64,000 bases of DNA from Alicyclobacillus fastidiosus. GTDB lineage: Bacteria > Bacillota > Bacilli > Alicyclobacillales > Alicyclobacillaceae. The notes beneath the pieces are model-generated. The model did no database searches. It was given only the letters and a program-made list of their open reading frames with translations, and was not told where the DNA came from. The stretch covers positions 4,950,501 to 5,014,500 of the forward strand of contig NZ_CP104067.1 in assembly GCF_026651875.1 (NCBI RefSeq), written 5' to 3'. Below are positions 9,722 to 18,860 of this stretch, one piece after another. Both the position numbers and the translations under genes were made by a program. Position 1 is the first letter of the stretch. The number at the start of each line of letters is the position of its first letter.

Positions 9722-10402
9722 ATGATGATGCGGATTTTGGTCGTGGAAGATGACGACGCATTGCGCGAAGTCATTTCGAAGATTCTAGAAGAAGAGTCCT
9801 TCCAAGTGGATAAGGCGGCAGATGGTGAGGAGGGCCTATATTTCGCCGAAACAGGTGTGTATGATGCCCTCATTATCGATATCATGCTACCAGAACTGGA
9901 CGGAATTAGTTTGATTAAGCAGATTCGGAAGAGGATGATTCAAGTCCCAGCTATCTTCGTGACTGCAAAAGACAGTGTCGACTCAAGGGTTGCGGGACTA
10001 AATGCTGGTGCAGACGATTATTTGGTAAAACCATTTGCGATTGAGGAACTCTTGGCCCGCGTTCGTGCACTGGTGCGTCGAAATCGAGGAATAGACACCG
10101 AGATGACACTTAAGTATGGTCCGCTCGTACTCCAACCGGTGAAAAGACAAGCGAGCGTTGACAACGAACAGCTCACCCTCACAGCGAGGGAATATGACCT
10201 GCTTGAGTACTTTGTGCTGCACAAGGGACAAATTTTAACACGGGAACAGATCTTTAATCGGGTGTGGGGAATCCATACAGAAACAATTGAATCGGTCATC
10301 GATTTATACGTGCATTACCTGCGTAAGAAATTGAGTCCATCCGGCTTAGATAAACATATTCGGACGATTAGAAGTGTTGGATATATGCTTAGAGAGGAGT
10401 AG
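9722..10402 (+). CDS. OmpR/PhoB-family response regulator
   Basis: DNA-binding response regulator of a two-component system. The receiver domain (residues 1-120) has the acidic pair EDDD, the phospho-acceptor in ALIIDIMLPELDG, FVTAKD and the conserved Lys in DDYLVKPF. The C-terminal winged helix (about 130-225) shows LTAREYDLLEYF and RTIRSVGYMLREE. Three ATGs in a row follow AGGGGA; the first of these (9722) is used, though a longer frame exists upstream without a ribosome site. The kinase starts five bases after the stop, so the two form an operon. Targets unknown. Confidence 0.93.
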   Translation: MMMRILVVEDDDALREVISKILEEESFQVDKAADGEEGLYFAETGVYDALIIDIMLPELDGISLIKQIRKRMIQVPAIFVTAKDSVDSRVAGLNAGADDYLVKPFAIEELLARVRALVRRNRGIDTEMTLKYGPLVLQPVKRQASVDNEQLTLTAREYDLLEYFVLHKGQILTREQIFNRVWGIHTETIESVIDLYVHYLRKKLSPSGLDKHIRTIRSVGYMLREE

Positions 10403-10407
10403 TTTAG

Positions 10408-11634
10408 GTGTTTCGAAAGACAAGACTACGCCTAGTATTCATAAATTCGATTGTGTTTTTCTGCTTGTTGCTGATTTTCGGGGCGGTGCTCTATTTCTTC
10501 ACCGAGTATCGATTGTACAGTCAAGAGGATGAGACTTTGATTGCTACGGCGCAGCAAATTAAGCAGGGGGATGATGACAACATCGACGAGCACACGCGTA
10601 GTAATCCTTCAGGTGATCCATACTATGATGATCCCGATGAGATCGATGAAGACAGACAGTCGCATATCGTTTACGTACTACCAGATGCAACCGGCAAACT
10701 ACTGAGACAGCTACCTAATACTCTTTCGACAGGGGCTTTAGCGCAGTTGCCTGCACAGACACCGACGGATCGTGCGAGTACCATCCGTTTAAATGGGGCT
10801 GCATTTCGGTTGTATACCATTCAGGTTCCCGCCGGTTTGGTGAGCCAGGGTAATTCCAGTGTACGGGAAATTCAGCTTCTCTATAATCGTGAAGACGATG
10901 AGGCGATGCTCGGCAGTTTAAGGACGGTTATCGAAATCAGCACTATCATCTGCGCAGCATTAGCCGTGGCCGCTGGCCTTTACCTCGCCAATCGAGCATT
11001 AATTCCGATTCAAAAGTCCTGGAACAAACAGCAGCAGTTCGTCGCTGACGCATCGCACGAACTGCGAACTCCACTTACGGTGTTGCAAATGCACCTTGAG
11101 CGGTTGTTCCGGCACCCTTCGCACACGATCGAACAAGAGGTCGAAAGCATCCTGCGGCTCGTCAAGGAAACGACCCGAATGCGGCGGCTCGTCTCCGATT
11201 TGTTGACACTCGCGAGGGGAGACTCCAACCAAGTGCAGTTGATGATGAAGCCTGTACGGCTTGACGTTGTGATTGACGTTATCATTGAGCAGTTTCGAGA
11301 TCTAGCAATGATGAAAGGCATCGACATTAAGGTATCCACAACGACTCCTGTGACCATTCGAGCGGATGAAGAGCGTATCCAACAGTTGTTGACGATTCTG
11401 TTAGATAACGCTGTGAAGTTTACTGGGCATGGAGGCTCCATTGAGGTGAATTGGTCGGTCGTGGGGAATGCTGTCCACCTTGCGGTTTCGGATAATGGCA
11501 TCGGAGTATCGGAAGAGGATTTGCCCAAGCTATTTGATCGCTTCTTCCAGGCCAATAAGGCTAGATCAAACGGAGGTACGGGGTTGGGCCTAGCTATGGA
11601 AGCAATGGGCCCGTATTGGCGAATGTATCGGTGA
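10408..11634 (+). pseudogene. Sensor histidine kinase truncated after the G2 box
   Basis: Partner kinase of the preceding regulator. An N-terminal membrane segment (residues 10-30), an extracytoplasmic loop rich in Asp/Glu (YYDDPDEIDEDR) and a second membrane segment (about 172-195) lead to the H box FVADASHELRTPL (phospho-accepting His), then LLDNAVKFT (N box), DNGIGV (G1) and GGTGLGLA (G2). The natural protein should continue another 40-60 residues, but after GLGLA the DNA switches to a different gene (see next entry) and the frame ends within 12 codons. The ATP lid is nearly complete, so some activity cannot be excluded, but the fold is truncated. GTG start with GAGGAG eight bases upstream. 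Confidence 0.85.
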
Positions 11635-12197
11635 ACGGACGCGATCAAAATACGGTTTCCTACGCCAAAACAGGCAGCTCGTCCGACTGGAGTACCGTTT
11701 GGGACGAAGTATACTTACCGCTCGGAACCGATGTTATCCACTTTGACTCAGGCAATGGTTCGGTTTCTTTTGGCTGGCTCGATGTGCCCAGTCGCGGTAG
11801 CACACCGGATCACGGCCCGGTCACCACATACCAAGCGGAAAACAACATATATGCGGACGCACAGATTGTCGACGAGTATAATGCGGAAAATGGCGAAGTC
11901 GTTGGGGATATCAATAACCCAGACAGCTACGTCAACTTCAACAACGTCGACGTACGCAGAACCGGAACATATTCCATCACCGTTCGCTATGACAACGGTT
12001 TAGGCAACTGCACCGATGAAGTGTCCGTCAACGGCGACTCCGAAGTGCCGCTCAGCTTGCCAAGTACGGGCGCATGGAATACTTTCAATACCGTCAGTTT
12101 CGACACGACATTACAACAGGGCGAAAACTCCATCCTATTGCGTCATGGATCAAACTACGCACAGATTGACGACATTGTCGTTTCGCCAGTGAAATAG
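11592..12197 (+). pseudogene. C-terminal fragment of a CBM6/CBM35-type carbohydrate-active protein
   Basis: A frame of about 200 codons with no start of its own reads SYGSNGPVLANVSVNGRDQ and then two beta-sandwich stretches; the second, YQAENNIYADAQIVDEYNAENGEVVG through NSILLRHGSNYAQIDDIVV, is a typical CBM6/CBM35 module that binds polysaccharide chains. The missing N-terminus would have held signal peptide and catalytic domain, probably a secreted glycoside hydrolase. It begins in a different frame exactly where the kinase homology ends, so a deletion joined the two genes around 11588-11597. Confidence 0.7.
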
Positions 12198-12802
12198 CGG
12201 ATCGAGTCGGCTTCGCCAAGTTGCCGAAAGAATGAAGCGCCGGTGCTTTCATCCTGTACGTTCCAATTGATGAGGAACGTGCGGGATGAAGTTTCAAAAT
12301 CTTTTCATCATCTCTATAGCCCTTACATATAGCTGTTATCAACTCATCTCTGGGAGGTCCATCAGAGACTCCCGAGCCGTAGACAATATCAGCGCTAATG
12401 TAACCAGTACCCTGAACATAAATCATATACACCAGGCAGACAGCCCCCAAATAATCTGGAATTATCGGGGCCTCTTTCCGAAGGTGGGCCCAAAGCTGGC
12501 CGCAAAAGTAAACATTGGTAGACCGGCCTGTCTGAGAAACGTTTACTGCTGGATTCAACACCGAATACACATACGCTACAATGAATGTTTATAATATTGG
12601 AAGTGGAACTTCTTATTGCCCCCGATCGTTCAAGAACACTTACTGTGCTGCATCCAAATGACCATGTACACAACCCAACATAGTTACCCAACCATGCTAT
12701 CTAGGAAGTTCATTTCACCGCTCTCCGCTTGAATATCCCCTTCTTGAGTTGGAGATTCCATGATTTATAAAGAAGAGTTCCTCTATAAAGTTATTCCCTG
12801 GC
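12198..12802. other. Non-coding region with one diverged repeat end
   Basis: No credible gene. At 12618-12634 there is GCCCCCGATCGTTCAAG, resembling the gene-proximal end of the dispersed repeat found at 27-40 kb and with the same polarity relative to the ABC gene whose stop lies at 12803. Confidence 0.4.
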
Positions 12803-14659
12803 TCATGCAAATCGCGCAAATTGACTCATATACAATCCGTGGTAGAAACCACGCTGCTCCAACAACTCATCGTGAGTACCACGTTCCACAATCTCTCCGC
12901 CGTGAATGACAAGGATCTGATCCGCATTCCGAATGGTGCTCAGCCGGTGTGCAACCACAAAACTTGTACGGCCTTGCATCAATCTGTACATGGCCTCTTG
13001 AATGTGGAGTTCCGTACGCGTATCGACACTGCTCGTGGCTTCGTCGAGGATTAAAATCCCAGGATCCGCTAGGATAGCACGCGCAATGGTAATAAGTTGT
13101 CGCTGTCCGTGACTGAGATTGCTTCCCTCGGCGGTGAGCGGTGTATCATACCCCTGCGGGAGTTTGCGGATAAACGCATCCGCGTTCGCCAGCGTAGCAG
13201 CGGTCTCCACATCCGCATCCGTAGCACCTAGTCGCCCGAAGCGGATGTTTTCACGTATGGTACCGGAAAACAGATATGCATCCTGTAAAACGATGCCCAA
13301 TTGACTCCGGAGCACTTGTTTATCTAACGTGCGAATGTCTACGTCGTCGATGGTAATGGTTCCAGACTGGATCTCGTAGAACCGCGTAAGCAGGTTCACG
13401 ATGGTTGTTTTCCCTGCTCCAGTAGGGCCTACTAACGCGATGGTTTCGCCAGATTTGGCGTGCAACGAGACATTTTTCAGGACGGGTACGCCGTCTACGT
13501 AACCGAAGTTGACGTCCTGCAACTTCACGTCACCCACAACGCGAAAATCGGAATGAGTGTCGACATGCAGCTGACCAGATTCGTCCTCGTACTCGGACGG
13601 TTCATCGAGCACCTCGAACACACGTTCAGCGCCCGCAACAGCCGATTGAACCATGTTGTACTGGTTGGCCAGCTGATTGATGGGCTGACTAAACTGCCTC
13701 GAGTAGTTGAGAAAGCTAACGATCACGCCGATTGTAATCATATGGTGAAACGCCATTAATCCCCCAGCCACTGCAATGACGGCAAAGTTCAGATTGCCCG
13801 TCGCATTCATAAGCGGGCCCATCGATCCAGACAAGCTTTGGGCCCTCACGCCGACCTTTCGCAACCTGTCGTTGATAGTTCTAAACTCCTGCAGGGCCTT
13901 CTCTTCCCGGTGAAACACCTTGATGACACGTTGGCCGGTGATGGTTTCTTCCACAAAGCCGTTCACTTCACCGAGGTTCTTTTGCTGGTACGAAAAGTAC
14001 TTTCGTGTGTATGTGGTAATTCTCTTCGTAATGGTCGTTATCAGCGGAATCGTGACGATCGTCACGATTGTCATCCACAAATTCTGACTGAGCATCATGA
14101 CTACACTGCCGACCAGCATCAATGCGCTCGATATCAGTTGAATCACACTCTGATTCAGCGTGTTCGACACGTTGCTAATGTCGTTTGTGGTTCGGCTCAT
14201 CAATTCCCCATGGGTCCGTGTATCAAAATAACGGAGTGGTAGTGTCTGGAACTTCACGAATAAATCATGACGCATCGCCCTGACTGTGCGCTGCGACACG
14301 CCAGCCATTACGAATTGCTGGATCCAGGTGAAGAGTACGCCGCACCCGTACACGGCCAGAAGAATGAGACACATCTGCCAGAGTCCAGTTGCGTTCCGTG
14401 GTACGATGTAGAGATCAACAGCCCGACCTAGGAGATAGGGAGCCAATAGCGAAAGACCGGTGGATATCGCTGTGCTAACGAGGACAGCAATAAGTCCAAG
14501 ACGTTGCTGTCGCAAATAGCCCCAAATTCGACGAACGGTCGTTTTCGTATCCTTCGCTCGTACTTTCACAATCGGTCCTCTTCCGGGGCCATGACCCATT
14601 CCCATTTGAAACGGATTTGGACGAGGTCCCGCGTTTACTTCTGCCGCAGGCTTTGCCAT
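12803..14659 (-). CDS. ABC exporter half-transporter with canonical ATPase site
   Basis: Type IV ABC exporter subunit with a fused membrane domain (six segments, about residues 50-340) and nucleotide-binding domain (about 370-618). Visible motifs: Walker A GPTGAGKT, Q-loop GIVLQDAYLFSG, signature LSHGQRQ (non-canonical, GG replaced by HG), Walker B with catalytic Glu ILILDEATSSVD, and H-loop VAHRLST. ATG 14659 is preferred because AAAGGAGG lies eight bases upstream; it begins one base after the stop of the partner gene. With the next gene it should form a heterodimeric multidrug or lipid exporter like BmrCD/LmrCD. The pairing is known for such families; the substrate is not visible. Confidence 0.93.
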   Translation of the reverse strand: MAKPAAEVNAGPRPNPFQMGMGHGPGRGPIVKVRAKDTKTTVRRIWGYLRQQRLGLIAVLVSTAISTGLSLLAPYLLGRAVDLYIVPRNATGLWQMCLILLAVYGCGVLFTWIQQFVMAGVSQRTVRAMRHDLFVKFQTLPLRYFDTRTHGELMSRTTNDISNVSNTLNQSVIQLISSALMLVGSVVMMLSQNLWMTIVTIVTIPLITTITKRITTYTRKYFSYQQKNLGEVNGFVEETITGQRVIKVFHREEKALQEFRTINDRLRKVGVRAQSLSGSMGPLMNATGNLNFAVIAVAGGLMAFHHMITIGVIVSFLNYSRQFSQPINQLANQYNMVQSAVAGAERVFEVLDEPSEYEDESGQLHVDTHSDFRVVGDVKLQDVNFGYVDGVPVLKNVSLHAKSGETIALVGPTGAGKTTIVNLLTRFYEIQSGTITIDDVDIRTLDKQVLRSQLGIVLQDAYLFSGTIRENIRFGRLGATDADVETAATLANADAFIRKLPQGYDTPLTAEGSNLSHGQRQLITIARAILADPGILILDEATSSVDTRTELHIQEAMYRLMQGRTSFVVAHRLSTIRNADQILVIHGGEIVERGTHDELLEQRGFYHGLYMSQFARFA

Positions 14660-14660
14660 G

Positions 14661-16412
14661 TCAGACAACCTCCTTTCCGAACTCAAATTTGTTCATACCG
14701 AGCTGGGATTCGTAGATGTCCTGATAAACCTCGCAGGTTTGCATAAGCGCCTGATGCGTACCTTCTCCTACGATTTTGCCGTCTTCTAGCACGAGAATCT
14801 TCTCAAAATCTAAAACAGAGGAAATTCGCTGTGCGATGAGCAACGTCGTAGCGTCCTGCATGAGACTTCGGAGGGCAAGCTGAAGCTTGGACTCGGTGCT
14901 GAGATCGAGCGCACTGGTACTGTCATCTAAGATGAGGATGGGCGGCTTCACCAAGAGTGCGCGTGCTATCGCAATACGCTGTTTCTGGCCCCCGGACAAA
15001 TTTACGCCCCGCTGACCGACGACCGTGTCGTATCCGTCGGGCAATCCCACAATAAAGTCATGTGCCTGCGCCGCTTTGGCTGCTGCCTCAATGTCGGAGT
15101 CGCCTGCATCTGGTCGACCAAACGCAATATTCTCGCGGATGGTGCCGCTGAACAGGATCGATTCCTGTAGCACCATACCAATTTGACTGCGCAGGACACC
15201 TAGGTCCATGTCCCGAACATCGATTTCGTCAATGCGGACATCACCTCGTGTCGCGTCGTACAGTCGAGGAATCAAATTCACGAGAGACGACTTTCCTGCT
15301 CCGGTCGATCCGATAATGGCCACTTTCTGGCCAGGCTCAGCCACAAAGCTGATGTCGCGCAGGACCAACTCATGTTCTGTATTGTTTCCATAAGAAAAGG
15401 AGACATGATTGAATTCAACGTGTCCTTGCACCATGAAAGAAGACGCTGTGTGGTCTTTGTTCGTGATATCAGGGTCAGTGGACAAGACTTGTTTTATCCT
15501 ATCTGCGGATACTTTAGCTTGCGATATATTCGTGAGGATCATACCTAACATCATTAACGATGAAAGAATCTGCGTGACATAGTTAATGAATGCGATCAGG
15601 TTTCCAAGCGGCATCGTCCCATGCCAAACCGCGTGGCCCCCGTACCACAAAACAGCGACGGCGCTTACGTTCAAGATGAGGTTCATGACTGGCATATTGA
15701 GCGCCATCACTCGGGCCGCTTTTACCGCCATAGCCGTATAAGCATTGTTGGCTGTTTGGAAGCGATGGATTTCGAAGCGGGACCTCACAAAGGCTTTGAC
15801 TACGCGGATGCCCGTCAGATTTTCTTGCACCACCGTATTCACGCCATCCAAACGCGCCTGTACGGTGGAAAACAGGGGGTACGAGGCACGAATTAAGAAG
15901 TAAAGAAAGATGGCAAGTGCCGGGGCAGCAACGAGAAGTATCATGCCCAAGCGGAGACTGAGCGTCAAGGCCATGACGATGCTGCCGATGGCCAATCCCG
16001 GTGCCCGGATCAACCCCTGTTGTGACATCTGAATGAAGTTCTGCATTTGAGTGACATCGTTTGTCATACGAGTGATGAGCGATCCGGTTTGGAATTTATC
16101 CAAGTTGCGAAACGAAAAAGTCTGCACTTTTTTGAACAGCGCCTCACGGATATCCGCCCCGACGTTTTGAGAGGCCATGCTAGCAAATACGTTGCACCCT
16201 ACCCCTGCGACCAACCCAATGATGGTGATGCCAACCATGATGGCGCCGGTCACCAGGATTTGATGCAGGTCCAACTGTATGACACCTTTGTTGACGATGT
16301 TCGCCATATATTTCGGTTGTAGTACATCCATAAACACCTCAAGGATCATGCAAAGAGGTGCAAGGGTAGCCACTTTCCAATAAGGTTTTAGATAGCGTAT
16401 TAAATCCCTCAT
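14661..16412 (-). CDS. ABC exporter half-transporter with degenerate Walker B
   Basis: Partner of the gene at 12803. Membrane domain (about residues 10-310) followed by an ATPase domain with GSTGAGKS (Walker A), IGMVLQESILFSG (Q-loop), a canonical LSGGQKQ signature and ILILDDSTSALD, where the catalytic Glu is replaced by Asp; the H-loop His is also changed (LIAQRISS). These are the marks of the non-hydrolysing half of a heterodimer: its intact signature serves the partner's intact Walker B, and the partner's altered LSHGQ faces this degenerate site. ATG 16412 has AGAGGGGAG upstream; a TTG ten codons earlier is less likely. Confidence 0.93.
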   Translation of the reverse strand: MRDLIRYLKPYWKVATLAPLCMILEVFMDVLQPKYMANIVNKGVIQLDLHQILVTGAIMVGITIIGLVAGVGCNVFASMASQNVGADIREALFKKVQTFSFRNLDKFQTGSLITRMTNDVTQMQNFIQMSQQGLIRAPGLAIGSIVMALTLSLRLGMILLVAAPALAIFLYFLIRASYPLFSTVQARLDGVNTVVQENLTGIRVVKAFVRSRFEIHRFQTANNAYTAMAVKAARVMALNMPVMNLILNVSAVAVLWYGGHAVWHGTMPLGNLIAFINYVTQILSSLMMLGMILTNISQAKVSADRIKQVLSTDPDITNKDHTASSFMVQGHVEFNHVSFSYGNNTEHELVLRDISFVAEPGQKVAIIGSTGAGKSSLVNLIPRLYDATRGDVRIDEIDVRDMDLGVLRSQIGMVLQESILFSGTIRENIAFGRPDAGDSDIEAAAKAAQAHDFIVGLPDGYDTVVGQRGVNLSGGQKQRIAIARALLVKPPILILDDSTSALDLSTESKLQLALRSLMQDATTLLIAQRISSVLDFEKILVLEDGKIVGEGTHQALMQTCEVYQDIYESQLGMNKFEFGKEVV

Positions 16413-16438
16413 ACAGTCGTTTTGTCTCCCCTCTTGTT

Positions 16439-16810
16439 TCAACCGTTGGTTTCAGGAGGGGCAGAGGCATTCGGCTCATCGGATCCGCCACCGAGTTCGG
16501 AACCGCCATTTGATTCTTTGGAGCCATTGCTGCCTTCGCCGCCTTGTTCGTCCAACTCATACAACTCAAACATGGCAATGAACTCGTTTCGAACCATGTC
16601 AATCGCCTTCAATTCCCCTCTAATGATTGGGTGGATTTCCTGCAGCTCAGGCTGTTCCAACTGTTGTAGCAGCGTCATCCGCTTGACGTTCAGTGACTCT
16701 ACAAAAGCAAGCGCACGTCCACGTCGGAACGTCTGCGCTCCTCCCCCATGCTTGTGGTGTTCGCCTTTGTGCCCGTGCCTGCCATGTCCGTAGTGTTCTT
16801 GGTGTTTCAT
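16439..16810 (-). CDS. Small His-rich protein heading the ABC operon
   Basis: 124 residues. The N-terminus is full of His and Gly (HYGHGRHGHKGEHHKHGGG) and could bind metal. The middle (FRRGRALAFVESLNVKRMTLLQQLEQ to LKAIDMVRNEFIAMFELYEL) is helical and resembles a conserved protein often encoded with YfiC/YheIH-type exporters in Bacillales; I know of no assigned function. The tail is a low-complexity Gly/Ser/Glu stretch. ATG 16810 has AAAGGAG ten bases upstream, inside a palindrome. It ends 27 bases before the first ABC gene and is surely co-transcribed. Confidence 0.65.
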   Translation of the reverse strand: MKHQEHYGHGRHGHKGEHHKHGGGAQTFRRGRALAFVESLNVKRMTLLQQLEQPELQEIHPIIRGELKAIDMVRNEFIAMFELYELDEQGGEGSNGSKESNGGSELGGGSDEPNASAPPETNG

Positions 16811-16824
16811 CAAGATCAATCTCC

Positions 16825-16889
16825 TTTGTATACAAAAGTATTCAAATCTTTATATGCCCAAACGTATACCATTGCATACATATTGTCAA
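16825..16889 (-). promoter_or_regulatory. Promoter and palindromic operators of the ABC operon
   Basis: On the minus strand TTGACA (complement of 16884-16889) is followed after 17 bases by TACGTT, a weak -10. The spacer contains GTATGCAATGGTATAC (16864-16879, imperfect palindrome), and a second perfect palindrome, TTTGTATACAAA (16825-16836), overlaps the ribosome binding site. Two GTATAC-type sites, one inside the promoter and one at the ribosome site, suggest a repressor; no regulator gene is adjacent, so its identity is unknown. Confidence 0.5.
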
Positions 16890-16892
16890 CAT

Positions 16893-17185
16893 GATTTGGT
16901 TCCATCGTTCAGGTCTTTGAAGAAAGCCGTTGATGCACGGGCAATAGTTGAAAAGCTAGTCGATGAAAGTAAGAACAATGAGTACAAATTGGAGACGAGC
17001 ACAACTACCTGAGAGGCACATAAACGTGTCTCTTTTTGTTGTGTAGAAATTTGTCGGAATTTTTGTCGGGAAAAATGAACGGAAATTTGGATGAAACGTA
17101 TATCCGAAACACCTTCTGATAGCGAACGGTTTTTGTCATACAAAACCACATCGAACGAAGGCACATCCGAAGGAGGAATAAGCAT
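16893..17185 (+). other. Degraded sequence with the tail of an unrecognised frame
   Basis: A plus-strand frame without a start ends at 17012 with LKKAVDARAIVEKLVDESKNN, probably the end of a lost gene. The rest holds nothing clear apart from the ribosome site of the next small gene. Confidence 0.3.
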
Positions 17186-17338
17186 ATGACGAACAAGCCT
17201 ACATGGTCACCGATGGACTGGCAGCCGGATGATGAATGGATTTCCGTTGTGGATGTCATGAAGCACTTGAAATGCTCTCGCGCTACGGGTCACCGCTGGT
17301 GCGAGGAAGGTAAGCTTCCAACGATGCAGGGGCCCTAG
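17186..17338 (+). CDS. Short excisionase-like helix-turn-helix peptide, possibly truncated
   Basis: 50 codons starting at an ATG preceded by GGAGGAATAAGC. The end of the peptide, WISVVDVMKHLKCSRATGHR followed by WCEEGKLP, matches the HTH_17 (excisionase/MerR-like) DNA-binding pattern. Members usually run on to form the wing and a basic tail, so this is either a minimal form or a gene stopped early by the TAG after QGP. May be the last trace of an integrated element whose other parts are gone. Confidence 0.55.
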   Translation: MTNKPTWSPMDWQPDDEWISVVDVMKHLKCSRATGHRWCEEGKLPTMQGP

Positions 17339-17472
17339 AGGAGTAAAGGTGCTAGGCGGCTTTTTACGTCAATCAGCCAAAATGGGGCGAATTTGCTGAG
17401 TCATGTGCCCTTCGACAGGACAATCCTCTAGACATAAATCTAAACAGACACCAACAATAAGGAGGGAAATTT

Positions 17473-17598
17473 ATGTACGGAGCATTTGGCGGGTATACCC
17501 GATGGGCTGTAGTGTTCTTAATTATCTTTGTTCTGTTCTTCTTGCTTGTACCAGCCGTTGGTTATGGCGCAGCTACCAGCTGTGCGGGAGCATACTAA
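17473..17598 (+). CDS. YjcZ-family sporulation peptide, paralogue 1
   Basis: 41-residue peptide: a Gly/Tyr-rich start (MYGAFGGYTRW), one hydrophobic membrane segment (VVFLIIFVLFFLLVPAVGY) and a short tail ending SCAGAY. This layout is that of the YjcZ/YhjR-type small spore proteins common in Bacillales. Start preceded by AAGGAGGG. An almost identical second copy follows 84 bases later. Confidence 0.8.
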   Translation: MYGAFGGYTRWAVVFLIIFVLFFLLVPAVGYGAATSCAGAY

Positions 17599-17682
17599 TA
17601 ACTCGTTCTTGGATATGTGCCAACACAAACCTGTTGCACAACGACTCCCGCATAGGAAACCAATAATAAGGAGGAATTGTCC

Positions 17683-17808
17683 ATGTATGGAGCTTTTGGT
17701 GGATATACTCAATGGGCTGTAGTGTTCTTGATTATCTTTGTTCTGTTCTTCTTGTTTGTACCAGCCGTTGGTTATGGCGCAGCTACCAGCTGTGCGGGAG
17801 CATACTAA
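17683..17808 (+). CDS. YjcZ-family sporulation peptide, paralogue 2
   Basis: 41 residues, differing from paralogue 1 only at a few positions (Q for R at residue 10, F for L in the membrane segment). Own AAGGAGG ribosome site. The two copies share long identical DNA stretches, so the duplication is recent or maintained by conversion. A terminator at 17881 follows. Confidence 0.8.
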   Translation: MYGAFGGYTQWAVVFLIIFVLFFLFVPAVGYGAATSCAGAY

Positions 17809-17880
17809 TAAGAGATAACAGAAAATTATTAAAAAACAACCCCATAGAAACGTGGACTTACGCAGATTTAAGTCGAACAC

Positions 17881-17907
17881 AGGCGTCCTATAAGGACGCC
17901 TTTTTAT
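17881..17907 (+). terminator. Rho-independent terminator
   Basis: GGCGTCC-TATAA-GGACGCC followed by TTTTTATT, between the YjcZ pair and the next gene. Confidence 0.8.
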
Positions 17908-17928
17908 TACTGCATAGGAGGTGAGACT

Positions 17929-18255
17929 GTGATTACACGTGCTTATGCAACGAGGTTTATTGGACAGCACATCCACTTTCGCACGAGAGATGGGGTAACT
18001 CACCAAGGGATTCTGCATTCCGTTACAAATGACGGAATTTACATACGACCCATAAGAGGAGGAACCACTCGTCTTGCGAGTGAAACAGACGTCAGTTCTG
18101 CAAACATTGATTTGCTAAAGAACATACCCAACTCTACGGATGACGTTCAAGAGGTTTTTTGGCCATTTCTCTTCTTTCCCTTATTCGCACTCACTGCGCT
18201 GGCGGCATATCCGTATTACGGATATGGTTACGGCTACGGTAGATATTACTGGTAA
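17929..18255 (+). CDS. Conserved Bacillales protein with Tyr/Gly-rich C-terminus
   Basis: 108 residues. The N-terminal half (FIGQHIHFRTRDGVTHQGIL, SVTNDGIYIRP) reads like a small Sm-like or SH3-like beta barrel; then a hydrophobic segment (FWPFLFFPLFALTALAAY) and a tail of YGYGYGYGRYYW repeats. This architecture is typical of proteins near the spore surface or cortex in Bacillus relatives, but I know no function. GTG start with GGAGGTG upstream; a strong hairpin follows the stop. Confidence 0.6.
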   Translation: MITRAYATRFIGQHIHFRTRDGVTHQGILHSVTNDGIYIRPIRGGTTRLASETDVSSANIDLLKNIPNSTDDVQEVFWPFLFFPLFALTALAAYPYYGYGYGYGRYYW

Positions 18256-18267
18256 TAACCCAGTACC

Positions 18268-18299
18268 CCCCAAGGGACTACAATTGAAGTCTCTTGGGG
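18268..18299 (+). terminator. Hairpin after the Tyr/Gly-rich protein gene
   Basis: CCCCAAGGGACT pairs with AGTCTCTTGGGG (12 bp, one G-T pair); followed only by a short T-containing tract, so a moderate terminator. Confidence 0.5.
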
Positions 18300-18450
18300 T
18301 GTTGCAAAATTCATGATATTCGATTGCAATAACGCCACGCTTAAAATTTTCCCTATTGCTATGGTGAATTACTGAGGAAGCCCCCAAAATAGGCTTCCCT
18401 TCGGTTTATATCTTTTTATGAGGTTTTTCAGCGTCAATGGTCGTCCCTTA

Positions 18451-18612
18451 TCATTCCTTCCACAGCAAGAATGCCGTGGTCCGGTAGCCGTTGACGCTAA
18501 TATTGGCCCTATCCATAAACAAAACCCCATTTAAGTGGTCGAACTCATGGCAAATCATACGGGCGAACAGCCCCGAAGCAGCCAGTTGAAAGGGATCTCC
18601 GAAACGGTTGCC
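18451..18612 (-). pseudogene. Peptide deformylase, C-terminal fragment
   Basis: A 53-codon minus-strand remnant reads GNRFGDPFQLAASGLFARMI then CHEFDHLNGVLFMDR. The HEFDH sequence is deformylase motif 3 (HExxH), which binds the active-site metal, and NGVLFMDR is the usual sequel. Motifs 1 and 2 (GxGxAAPQ and EGCLS) are missing and a stop lies just upstream, so only the last third remains. A functional def gene must be elsewhere. Confidence 0.7.
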
Positions 18613-18860
18613 TTACCGTATCAGATCCGACTCGCTGAGACGAAGTTAAACTTTGGACAGCTTCTCTCTTCTATAGAATACGTGAATAAACTAACAATGG
18701 CTTCTCTGTGGTCAATATAGTCCCGACTTGGGTTGCATTAAAACGCGCTGACGGCGTTAATTAAACCTATCTTAACGACCAGAGAAGCCCTTTTGGGTAC
18801 ACATGCCGTTCCACTGTTTATACCACCTTGTTCTTTGGTAAATCGTCGGTCAACTACCGT

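Noticed and set aside
12286..12594. 102-codon plus-strand frame
   Set aside because: No ribosome site, odd composition and no recognisable domain; region taken as non-coding.
16886..17259. Overlapping minus-strand frames of 84-99 codons
   Set aside because: No ribosome site and they overlap the better supported helix-turn-helix peptide on the plus strand.
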